39,582 bases of DNA from Phialocephala subalpina (taxonomy: Eukaryota > Ascomycota > Leotiomycetes > Helotiales > Mollisiaceae), in contig FJOG01000004.1 in assembly GCA_900073065.1 (NCBI GenBank), positions 162,104 through 201,685 of the forward strand, written 5' to 3'. Both the position numbers and the translations under genes were made by a program. The notes below the pieces were generated by a model. The model made no database searches. It was not told where the DNA came from and was given only the letters and a program-made list of their open reading frames with translations. Shown piece by piece: positions 20,054 to 29,700 of the stretch. The stretch's first letter is position 1. Every line of letters begins with the position of its first letter.

Positions 20054-22834
20054 TCATACGATATTGATCATACGCTCTTCCCATTTAATACCATTAAAGG
20101 GATCATTTGCATCTTCGGGATCAAAACTCTTTCCTTTCAGCTCAAAAACTCTCCCCTGGAAACTTCCAATTCGGTGAAATTGTTCTTCCACATTGGAGTC
20201 GTGTGCTTGCCGGAGAATGAGGCCCGTGTGGGAATATCGCCCACTTCCAATCTCATCCCGCAGATACGAAGGCAAGATCAAAAAGCCCTGCTGCTCTATC
20301 TCTGCCACCGTGTCTGGGTGAATGCCTGCGTCCAAGGAGATCTTTTCCCTCATTTTCGTACTCTGGTTCTGGGATTCTGAGGCAAGATCCTGAGGATTGG
20401 GGATGGAGCCGCAAAATCTTTGCACGGCGGTGTCCGTGGAGGAGTTATGTCGAGAAATGTTGCCTCGTAGCTTCAGGAACCCGCTAACCACAGCTCCGAA
20501 GGGATTCGACTCTGCGGAGAGGACGGTCTGAACGTCCTCGACAGTACATATTTGCTCGCCTGACAGATAAGGAAAAGAGACGGGACCTTTGTATGCAGCC
20601 CAACTCCATGTTGGTGCTATGTAGCTGTCGTGATTCGTCCGTGGCTCTCTTCCTTCATGAGGCTGTGCGAACCAAAGTATCCCCATCATCAATTCTCCTT
20701 TCCAGATCCCAGCTAGATACTCTCCCTTCTCATCATGCTTTTTGAGACACCGCTGCATCTCAGTAGCAATACCTTGAATTGATGGCAGCCGATCTCGAAA
20801 GAATGTGAGCTGGCGGAAGGAATAGAGTTCGATAAGGTCGTACCATGCTCGATGCAGCTTGATTTTGGTGTGACAGTCGCAAGAGGTGCCTAAGTGCCGC
20901 GAGTAAAAGGGTGAGTCGACAAGGTCGCGCTGGAAGAGCGCTTGGCAATCCTCTCGTAGAAGCCATTCCCGACAGCGGAAGCGGATCATGTTCGGTCCAA
21001 AGCAGAGAAGTCGTCGTGGTAAGATCATTTCTTGGAATACCCAACCTCGGTTTCCCCATTGTGAGTTAGGGATGTCGTCATGTATCTCCAGTGCATCAGA
21101 ACCCTGCTCAAGTTGTAGATTATACGATCCAATGATATTTGGATAGCGGGTCGATTTGAAAGGTATCGTAATTGGTCGGTGTACATTCTGACGAGGAGAT
21201 CGTATCAAGAAGCTTTCATGGGAGGTATTTGATGCTATTGCCGCTATAGTGATGATGGAATTTCGAAATATGTTCGCCATCTTGGAAGACTCGATACGCC
21301 AGTCTTCCTCATCATCCTGTATGATGCAGAGAGAATCGATCCAGACGTACTTCAAGTCATTTGCCCTCGAGACAATAACAGCGTCTTGGAAGGCGTTAGG
21401 TAGCGTATCAAACGGTATGGATTGAAGTCTTTCGCGCAGTGTTTTGCGCTCTGTTCTCATAGGAGGATTTTCTGGGGAGCCTCAACAGTAGGAGAGGGCC
21501 GCGTAGAAATAATGTTCTCCAGCGGAGCCATCTTTAGGAATAATGAGCCTAGGATTACTGCCCTCACCACCAACGTATAGGAGGCGCGAAGGTACAAAAT
21601 ATTTGGTGTAGTGTGACCAGGAATCCACGGCAGGGCGAGGTAGAGGTGGTGCTGGTGGAGGAGAGTTTGAAGGAGAAGGGAAAGTGGCTTCATCATTCGA
21701 GACGGCTGAGCTTCCTCCATTTGAACCAAGGTCTTTCAGGGGCGAGCGGTCTTCACCAGACAAAAATTCTTCAGTAGGAGGAGCTTCTCTGGGAGAGGAC
21801 TCTTCGTTTATTGACCAGCATTTACCTGAGTGGCAACGAAAACAATCACGCTGCCACCCATCCATTCTGGAGACATTACGACCTCGGGAAGTCAGGAGTT
21901 AGCATATTCCAAGTTTCATATTTTGGTAAGTTTGAAATATAGCGTGAGAATAGGGAAAATCGGAATATACACACTTGACAAAGTAACGTCGTCAACGAAC
22001 AGGTCGTATATTTGAAGGTATTGACTGGCTAAAGAGACTGAACCACATTAATCTAGCGCCAATCTTTGCATTAGCAGCAAATTCTTAGAGAACATGACTC
22101 ACTGTTATCCACTTTCACCGCGAAATGGGTTTGTGTTTCCTCAAATCGCAATGGTGATCCTGGTCTACCTGGCTCTGTAGCTTGTTTGCAGGCATCGCTA
22201 GTCTTCTTAGAGACCTTTGCTGATAGTCTTGATAGTCCGATAGTATCATCGTACCGGGAATATGTTGTCCTAGTGAGTGGTGCATCATGAAAGTAATTGT
22301 AGTAACGCAGGTAGTAGCTGAAGGAAATAACAATCTCATCGCCTTTCTCCAAGTCCACCCATTGGTCTCTGTCATCTGCCGAGTCTAAAGAAGAGCGATT
22401 GGATCCCTTGCTGAAATTGCTGACTGGAGAATATCGTCAGCATAGCTGAATCTCACCTGGCAGTTGTCACTTGTGAATTCTGAATGCTCTTCAAGCTTAC
22501 CTCGCTGGAGAATAGCTTCTCGAAGAACCTCACAGAAGGAACATCCTTCGCCCGATGACTTTGCAAGATCCGGCAACTCAGGCAAGATGTCAAAACGTTG
22601 ATATAATAGTGGGATACTATGCATAAACTCAATAGGACGGGAGTTGGAGCATCTGTCGCTCAGAAAGACTGTGTGCATGCCATAATTTGGCGCCCCCGCC
22701 ACGGGCTTGTATCGCAATGTTGGAGATCCATTGAACCAAGCAGTATTGGTATCTTCAACAACTCCGCTGTCGAAGATGATATCGTCGTCGAGTGCAAGGC
22801 GTTGACATTGATTGCAGAGCTTGGTGCTTGCCAT
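20054..22834 (-). pseudogene. HET-domain gene with one in-frame TGA
   Basis: Exons 22834-22501, 22423-22103, 22028-21975 and 21882-20054 join in phase (introns 77, 74, 92 nt, each with a CTRAY-like branch site). They give 846 codons including the final stop. The N-terminus has LCNQC and CSFC; a Ser/Pro-rich linker precedes LIIPKDGSAGEHYFYAALSYC. Codon 370 (21484-21482) is TGA where HET proteins have Trp in YCWG. Downstream the frame stays open with strong conservation: LKYVWIDSLCIIQDDEED, FRNSIITIAAIA, GNRGWVFQEMILPRRLL, APTWSWAAYKG and a typical MINIV end. As read, the product stops before the HET core. I chose Met22834 over an upstream Met because the Cys motif follows directly. RNA editing, readthrough or a base error cannot be excluded. 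Confidence 0.85.
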
Positions 22835-22970
22835 TTTTGGGGATGAAGGAATTGAGGTGCATCTCAACTAAAATGGGGCCTGAGGTGCTCAGAACATAGT
22901 TGAGCGGTTTAAATGCTGCCTCAGGCACCGAGTATCACCATGTATATATTATCATGTAATTAGTCCTAAC
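22835..22970. other. 5' flank of the third HET gene
   Basis: Short upstream region entering the AT island. It includes CCGAGTAT at 22928-22935, which recurs beyond the far side of the island. Confidence 0.3.
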
Positions 22971-24085
22971 CCGTATTACTTTAAGCGCTTGGGCCGCTAT
23001 AATTATACCGAGGCACTAAGTCTAATTATATTTAATTAATAAAATATTTTTGGGATTTTATTAAAGGAATTAAATTATAAAGGAAATAATAATAATAATT
23101 TATATTTATAAAATATAAATATTTATAAAGTTTTTCATTTTTATATAAATATTAAAAAAATAAAAAAATTAAAATTAATTCGAATTTAATTATATAAATA
23201 TTTTATTAATTAAAAGTTTTTATATATATATTTATTATAAAATTTTAAAATATATAAAAAAATTCGATTTTATTTAAATTAATTATTTTGATAAAATTTA
23301 TATATTAAATTTTTTATTTTTATATTATATATAATAAAATTAGTTAAATATTATTAATATATTTATTTTTTTGATAATTTAAATTAATAATAATTACGTA
23401 ATTAATTAATTTATATAAATAATAATTTTAATATTCTTATAAATAAATAAATTAAATCGAATTAAAATTTATTCGATTATATAAAAAAGAAAAAAAGTTT
23501 ATATTAGAAAATTAAAAATATTTAATTAATAAATAAAACATTATAATATTAAATATTCTTAAGAATAAAATTATAATTTTTTACGAATTATATTCTTATA
23601 TTTAAAATATAAACAAATTATTAAAATATTAATTATTAAATAAAAAATTAAATTTAAAAAAATTATTAGAAATTATATATAAAAAATATTTATAAAATCA
23701 AAAATAAAATTTTATATTATATATATTTATAAAAAGAAATTTAATTAAAAATAATTAATTTTTGATTTTTAATTTTCTTTTATTCGAATTTTTATATTCT
23801 AATTATATAAATTTTAATAAATAAAAATTTAAAATTATATTTATTTTATTTTATTTAATATTATATATATAAATATATATTCGAATTATTAAAAGAATTC
23901 TAATTATTTATAAATTTATATATTTTGGTATATTATATTAATCCAATATAATTTAAATTAATATTTAATATATTTTAAGAAATATATTTTCGAAGTTTTA
24001 TTTAAAAAAAAACCCCCCTTTTATATTTAAATATTCTCGTCGAATAAAATCTTCTTTTTACTGCTGGTCTTTACTCGTAATACGG
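22971..24085. repeat. AT-rich island bounded by inverted 9-mers
   Basis: About 1.1 kb of RIP-like A/T sequence. CCGTATTAC at 22971-22979 is the exact reverse complement of GTAATACGG at 24077-24085. The 8-mer CCGAGTAT lies outside both ends in the same orientation (22928-22935 and 24100-24107). This could be a mutated transposon with short terminal inverted repeats, though the direct repeats do not abut the inverted ones. No frame survives. Confidence 0.55.
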
Positions 24086-24417
24086 ATATTGATTTAAGCC
24101 CGAGTATTGGTTATATAGATAACTGCGCTCGGATAGCAGGTTTATAGAGTACGTGGCTTGTGGGGAGGATGGTTCCGCTCGGTGATTCACAAATCTGAGG
24201 ATTTGCGGGGTATTGTGGGGTTGAGGTGATCATTATCAAAAGTCGACGGGAATTTTTCGTCCGAAAGGCAGGACAGGTAAGATAAACCGACATAGTGCCA
24301 GAAATCCATTGCCGCGGACCGTCTTGACGAAAGGGATATATAGTCCAGATGATAGATCAATCAATCAAATTTCATATCCCCCCACCCTCCGCTGCTCTAC
24401 TCTCCTCCTCGCTCACC
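24086..24417. promoter_or_regulatory. Upstream region of the tannase pseudogene
   Basis: A 332-bp region between the AT island and the start codon. It contains TATATA at 24337-24342 and a pyrimidine-rich leader (CCCCCCACCCTCC...CTCCTCCTCGCTCACC) just before the ATG. No other gene. Confidence 0.4.
24337..24342 (+). promoter_or_regulatory. TATA-box candidate (tannase)
   Basis: TATATA 76 bp upstream of the tannase ATG in a GC-mixed context, suitable for a core promoter. Positional evidence only. Confidence 0.4.
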
Positions 24418-26122
24418 ATGCGCACCGTCACCCTCGCCATCCTCACCGGTGCTCTCGTTGTCGGCCGGGTTGCTGTCTGCTTTGCTGAATGGCCCCTCTT
24501 GGCGCTCTGCAACTCGTCCTACATTGCGACAGTCCTCCCCACCGATGCCTACCTGGGCATCACCATCAACACCTCCTCCCTCATCGTCGAGACAGTCACC
24601 AATTACACGTCCGGCATGAGCCCCATCGGCACCACCTACAACTTCTGCAACGTTACCTTCTCATATACCCACAACAGGCGTGGCGACGTCGTCTAGGTCA
24701 ACTACTGGCTCCCCGAGCCGACTTCTTTCAAGAACCGATGCCTCTCCACCGGCGGAGGCGCGCTCATGATCAACGGTGGCGCGTCAGGCCCTTCGGACGG
24801 ACCGGTCTACGGTGCTATATCCGGCAGGACGGACGGGGGGTTCGAGGGCTTTGACAACGCCTACGATCTGAACGGTGTCGACCTCCTCGCCAACGGCACC
24901 ATCAACTACGATACGCTCGTCGGCTTCGGCTACCTTGCCATTCGCGAGATGAGCGTCCTCGGCAAGGCCTTTACCAGGACCGCCATGCAGATGGACAACG
25001 GCACCAAGCTGTATTCGTACTACGAGGGATGCTCTGAGGGCGGCAGGGAAGGGTGGAGTCAGGTCCAGCGATTCGGCGACGAGTGGGACGGTGCAGCTAT
25101 CGGTGCCCCAGCCTTCCGTTACTCGTTCCAGCAGGTCAACCATCTCTTCTCGGGCGTCGCGATGCAAACCCTCGGCTACACCCCGAGGCCATGCGAGTTC
25201 AACGTCATTGTCAACGCCACCATTGCGGACCTTTGCAAGACGCAGTTCAATCTTTCGAGCGTCATCGGCACCCCTTACTACTGCGAGGCGACCGCGGCGT
25301 ACCCTGGAGGGCTCAGCCCACGGCGCCGAGCCAGCACAAAACGGGACCGTCTCCGCCGAGGCCGTCACCGTTGCCAACACCATCATCGACGGTCTGCACG
25401 ATCTCCAAGGCAAACGGGTCTACCTCTCCTACCAACCGAGCGCTACCTTCGCCGATGCCACACCCCAGTACGACAACACGACCGATTCCTGGGTCCCATC
25501 CATCGACGGCGTCGGTGGCCTGTACATCGTTCGAATCCTGCAGCGACTCGAGCTTGACGCCCTCCCGTCCCTCGAGGGAGTCACATACGACACGCTCCGA
25601 GCCTGGATGATGCAGGGCTACCAGGAGTACCAAGACACGCTCCAGGTCAACTGGTCCGACCTCTCAGCTTTCCACTCCAGCGGCGGCAAGGTCATCCACT
25701 ACCACGGTGAGTCGGACAACAGTATACCCACGGCCTCTTCGGTCCGCTACTGGGACTCGGTCCGCAAGATCATGTACCCCGGCCAGTTGATGAACGACAG
25801 CGCCGATGCCCTCGGCGACTGGTACCGACTCTTCCTCGTCCCCGGAGCTGGCCACTGCGCGAGCAACACCCTCCAGCCAAATGGTCCCTACCCCGCGACT
25901 CCCCTTGCCAGCGTCATCGCTTGGGTCGAGGACAATGTCAAGCCAGTTATGCTCAACGCCACCGCCACCTCGGTTCCCTACGCTGGCGAGCAACCCCTCT
26001 GCGCGTTCCCTCTCAGGCCATATTTCACCGACAATGGCGAGACGATGATTTACGAGTATGACCAGGACTCGATCGACTCTTGGCTCTACGAATTTGACTC
26101 GATCATAATGCCCGTCTATTAG
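24418..26122 (+). pseudogene. Tannase/feruloyl esterase, broken by stop and frameshift
   Basis: The ATG at 24418 follows CACC and starts a signal peptide (MRTVTLAILTGALVVGRVAV). Tannase/feruloyl esterase landmarks follow: CNSSYIATVLPTDAYLGITI, VNYWLPEP, LSTGGGA, the nucleophile in YYEGCSEGGREGW (Ser codon 25033), the acid in YHGESDNSIP (Asp codon 25715) and His in VPGAGHC (25853). The Cys residues next to Ser and His are those that pair in the family. Secreted members hydrolyse gallate or ferulate esters. Two lesions are seen: TAG at 24694, where CAG fits the sense, and a one-base frame change between about 25285 and 25330 before the PAQNGTVSAEAV segment. Nearly all codons end in C or G, unlike neighbouring genes. 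It lies next to an AT island. Confidence 0.88.
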
Positions 26123-27074
26123 GTGTGTAAGCTGAAGTAAGAGAGGGATGTCAGAGATAGACATTGTTAGGCGATAGTATAATCCTGATAATTTAGTGGT
26201 AGTGAAATGCTTATAATGAAAATACTATACTAATTGGTCATAAGAACTGATGCTATAATGGGAATTTCTGCCTCTGTGACGGTTCGTTAGTCACATGGCC
26301 TTCTGTCACGGGTTCTCTAAGTGTACGGCTTATACAGTCCGAGTTGGTTGTTAAAGCTGTTTGAAATCAAATAAGTTCAACGAACTGCCTACGGAGAGGC
26401 CGGGCATATATCGAGCTGAGATTAATGTATACGAAATACTTTTGAATTCTGTGACTAATCTTCTCCGGCATTCAACGGATGAATAAAACAGTCCAAGAGA
26501 ATTCATAGACCTTACTGCAACGAGTTCTATGTTAAACTACTATATACTTTTGGTTGTGTAGCCAAGAGCCCCTAAGATATATGCCAAGTGGTTCTGGCTC
26601 AATCTCTCCATTGAGTCGGGCTAAACAGATGAAATGTCGCTATTCTTGAGAACGATCTGGCAAAGTATAGCGAAGCGCGGGTCAAGTATCAGAGAAGTGA
26701 GAATGCAAGTCCCAACTTCTTTATGCATACAGTAGGCTATGGATCAAGCTCCTGTCTGCCTGGCCCGGAAATATATACTGTCTCTCATTGGCTCATGCTA
26801 GCTAGAACTTATGCATTAGTTTATCCTGGCAACCGTCCCTTGACTTAGCCCGAGTCTAGTAAACGACCAGCTTCTTTGAGAAGAGTGCATTTGTTGTGCT
26901 CGTAAAGCTTGTAGTCTCTAAGAATATTCAAGACCACCTTTGCAGGCTACAAGATTGTGTGGGGATACCTTACAGTGCAAGCATGGGAGTTGGAATGGTG
27001 GGATGACTCCGATTCCGTTGACGGGTGGATGGAAGTGATCGAGTAGTGAGGGGATCCGCTTCGAATGCACGTAT
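26123..27074. other. Intergenic, nothing recognised
   Basis: About 950 bp of mixed composition downstream of the tannase pseudogene with no long frame, RNA gene or repeat that I can support. Confidence 0.4.
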
Positions 27075-27540
27075 CAGTCGATGCATTCCTTCGAGGTTCT
27101 ATTGGAGATAATACCAGAGTTCTTGGCAGTGTTCATAACGCTTCCGAACGTTACAGTGGGCTTGCTAACCACAACATCTTAAAGTCAAATGTCGTCCTCA
27201 TCCTCGCTCGGTATGCCACCCCTGGTTCTAACCGACAAGCCGAACCTAATCGATCTGAAGTCGTTTAGGAGCTGTGTCGCTACCGCCGCTGCATTGTTGT
27301 TGCCGGTCTCTGGGCATTACTGCGATAACAACATTGTGGGCTCCCATGCATCCGAGGGTATATCCGTTCTTCTCGCGACTTGCCGGGAGGCTCTAGTGCA
27401 TCTCATTCAACATGGCCTCGACTGGTGCGAGTTCGACGCCCATGGGGCAGATGCATGCGACAGTGTACCCGTCATGAGTGAGACGACGAAGATGGTGATC
27501 TACTGTGTTATGGTTGGAGACAATCGACAGTGAACGGGAT
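27075..27540 (-). pseudogene. Remnant of a PNP_UDP (nucleoside phosphorylase-like) domain of a fungal NLR
   Basis: On the minus strand a decayed but readable sequence gives HDGYTVACICPMGVELAPVEAML, then GYTLGCMGAHNVVIAVMP, then after a frame change NNAAAVATQLLNDF and RFGL, and finally DVVVSKP. This order matches the start of the PNP_UDP domain found at the N-terminus of many fungal NLR/STAND proteins (YTVGWICAL..E, HNVVIA, FGLMVGIGGG, DVVVS). Lesions: TAG at 27395-27393, a frame change near 27305-27318, TGA at 27187-27185 and TAA at 27181-27179. The Gly-rich phosphorylase loop is also altered. Nothing after DVVVSKP continues convincingly, and no NB-ARC/NACHT or repeat region is present. Intact relatives act in allorecognition-type immunity. 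This is a fossil, not a working gene. Confidence 0.7.
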
Positions 27541-28128
27541 AGGGGCAAGTAGAGGGTGAGGCGAGGGTGAGTAGCGCCTACGCAAAGCGGCGACGCTGAC
27601 TTAACTATATGCGAAGCGAAGTCGGTCAGGTTTCGTCGCAGACTACCACAGAAGTCTATGACGAAAACTGACCTCACCAAAGTCCATTTTTGTCTTTAGG
27701 CCTGAGCAGTTGCTGCTCTAACCTAAGCTAAGCCCTGAGTTGAGCCTCAAGGCCTGAGTATACTGCTGAGTCAGCCGGAGCAAAGGGAGATCCTCTTCTG
27801 ACTCCTTTAGAATTGGTTACAGTTTCCCTATCGTCTATAGATAGTACTGTAATAACGATAAGGGATTTTGTTTTAGCTCCTCTTAATTTTTACAAGGATG
27901 TCTCCTACCAGTAGAGCCAGTTTTAGAACTGGAGAGACTTCCGCGCGACTTAAAAAATGGTTCGGTGGTCAAATTCACAAGAAGCATCAGGGTCACCCAT
28001 ACGGCACACCCTTGAGCCAGTAACGAGCAATTTATATAGCAGGAGGCGGAGAGGACAGTAGAGCCAGTACTGAATAAGCAATTTAGGATGCAGAGAGGAC
28101 AGTTCTATATATACAGAATACAATGGCT
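27541..28128. other. Intergenic with short repeats
   Basis: Contains a GC-rich segment near 27570-27640 (TAGCGCCTACGCAAAGCGGCGACG), a segment rich in CCTGAG/CTGAG words at 27700-27780 and a 47-bp imperfect repeat at 28014-28104. It could be debris of a mobile element. No gene recognised. Confidence 0.35.
28014..28104. repeat. 47-bp imperfect direct repeat
   Basis: Units start at 28014 and 28061 with GAGCCAGTA, share AGCAATTTA in the middle and end in GAGGACAG. A third GAGCCAGT occurs at about 27913. Possibly part of a decayed LTR or a local duplication in the 3' flank of the esterase gene. Confidence 0.5.
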
Positions 28129-29700
28129 CTAGTAAGCAACGAGAGAATCAAACCAAGCCTTGTAAAGCGCGACCTTCTCAGCCGGAGCAGCAGGTATAGC
28201 ACCCCATCCGTCACCGACGTGCTGGACGAGTGCCGAGGTGTTCGTAGCGTTCCATTGGGTCAGGTCGCCGCCATTCGGGTTGCCTGTTTTAATGAAATTC
28301 ACCCAATAAGCATTCATCTTCGCGGCGATCACATAGTCTTCCTGTTCCCAGGGCAGGTCCGTGTCGTAGAGGTTGTTCAGTACGTAGTTGATTTCGGACT
28401 CGTGATGTGCACCTTGGTCCTGTCCCGGTGGAGCATGATCCCAGAAATAGGTATAGACGGGATTGGTGGACGCAGTCGCCCAGAGTTGGGACCAGAGCCA
28501 GGTTCCGACGTTGGAACGGTCAGTCCATTGGGAATTGTAGGCTCCTGAAGCGGTTGTAGAGTCGTTGGCTGGATACAGAGCAAGGAATTCCACCGTCCAG
28601 TTGCCGGAGTACGTTGAGTTAATGTCCGCGAGATACTCAGCCACGGTGATATTGAGACCGTAAGAAGCACCGCTTTCATCCTTTGTGTTGCCTGTCATTA
28701 CTGGCACGTTGTTGGCGGATCCGTTCAGCAAAGTCTCAAGATAAGTAGCCGGCAGGGCATAGTGATCAAGTGTTGCCATAAAGTTAGTTCCCATAGAGGT
28801 AACGAGATCATCCATGGGCAACTCTCGTAATTCTGCAAGAGTGCTGATATTCAAGCCCTCAATGTATTCGACGCCTACCGAGAGTGACGCGTCGAGAGTA
28901 GCGTAGCCTTCGGCGAGCGAAGTGCACAAAGGATCATGAGGGTCTCGAACTCCACTCTCGATGATAGCGCCGACGATGAGCCCCTCTGTAAGAGGGCTAT
29001 TGAGGATGTGATATGTGGCAGCAGACCCTGCAGACTGACCCATAACAGTGATATGGTCAGGATCGCCGCCAAATGCCTCAATATTGACATGAATCCATTT
29101 CAAAGCGGCAAATTGATCAAGCATTCCCCAATTCCCAGAGCTGTTGTAACCGGTCTCGGCATACCTCTCCTCTGAAAGCTCCGGGAGGGCCAACCAGCCG
29201 AAAGAACCAGTACGGTAGTTATAGTTCACATAGACCACTCCCTTGTTTGCCATGCCGCCCCCGTCAAACAAAGCATCGGCAGCAGTTGAGGCGGCCGGAT
29301 AGCTCCACATGACGACAGGGAGCTTTGCGTCAGTTGAATTGGCTGCACTCCAAATGTTGAGATTCAAACAGTCCTCATCAATAGTATAATCGCTATCGCT
29401 AGTAGCCGAGGGACAAACGTTTCCCCAGGACCGGGCGAGCAGGGTAGAATTCCACGACTCAGCAGCTTGAGGAGGTTTGAAGCGATTCTGGCCTGCAGTC
29501 GTTGCGGCGAACGGGATGCCTTTCCAGACCGTAATATCCTTCCAATTCGTCAGATTCCCCGTTGGAGAGCTATTGAAAGCCGGGTAGCCTTGGACAGGGC
29601 CATAGTTTGTTTGGATGACGGTGTTGTAAAGGGCTGCGCTGGCGATGGGGAAAAGGTCGAAGAGGACCACACAGCATGCGATTAAAGAGAAAAGGTCCAT
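28129..29700 (-). CDS. Secreted type-B carboxylesterase/lipase
   Basis: Single exon, 523 residues from the Met at 29700. That Met gives a clean signal peptide (MDLFSLIACCVVLFDLFPIASA); an in-frame Met 29 codons earlier would precede it with a non-signal extension. The alpha/beta-hydrolase triad is visible: Ser223 in GGDPDHITVMGQSAGS, Glu342 in NTKDESGA and His433 in GAHHESEINY. EDCLNLNIW is the usual disulphide-region signature. Many NxS/T sites suggest glycosylation. The normal oxyanion-hole motif (H/Y-GGG after the VVMW strand) is replaced by SYPAAST, with GGG appearing only further on. Such esterases act outside the cell on carboxyl esters; the substrate is unknown. Together with the tannase remnant and dioxygenase it suits breakdown of plant phenolics. 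Confidence 0.9.
   Translation of the reverse strand: MDLFSLIACCVVLFDLFPIASAALYNTVIQTNYGPVQGYPAFNSSPTGNLTNWKDITVWKGIPFAATTAGQNRFKPPQAAESWNSTLLARSWGNVCPSATSDSDYTIDEDCLNLNIWSAANSTDAKLPVVMWSYPAASTAADALFDGGGMANKGVVYVNYNYRTGSFGWLALPELSEERYAETGYNSSGNWGMLDQFAALKWIHVNIEAFGGDPDHITVMGQSAGSAATYHILNSPLTEGLIVGAIIESGVRDPHDPLCTSLAEGYATLDASLSVGVEYIEGLNISTLAELRELPMDDLVTSMGTNFMATLDHYALPATYLETLLNGSANNVPVMTGNTKDESGASYGLNITVAEYLADINSTYSGNWTVEFLALYPANDSTTASGAYNSQWTDRSNVGTWLWSQLWATASTNPVYTYFWDHAPPGQDQGAHHESEINYVLNNLYDTDLPWEQEDYVIAAKMNAYWVNFIKTGNPNGGDLTQWNATNTSALVQHVGDGWGAIPAAPAEKVALYKAWFDSLVAY

Noticed and set aside
22385..22500. Apparent frameshift between the first two parts of the third HET gene
   Set aside because: A 77-nt GT-AG intron (22500-22424) with a GCTGAC branch site joins the frames exactly, so no mutation is needed.
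24784..25413. 209-residue minus-strand frame over the tannase
   Set aside because: Mirror frame caused by GC-rich third positions; the plus strand carries the recognisable catalytic motifs.
27691..28122. Possible solo LTR (TG...CA ends, repeated CTGAG words)
   Set aside because: No target-site duplication or matching second LTR was found; the ends are only two or three bases and could be chance.
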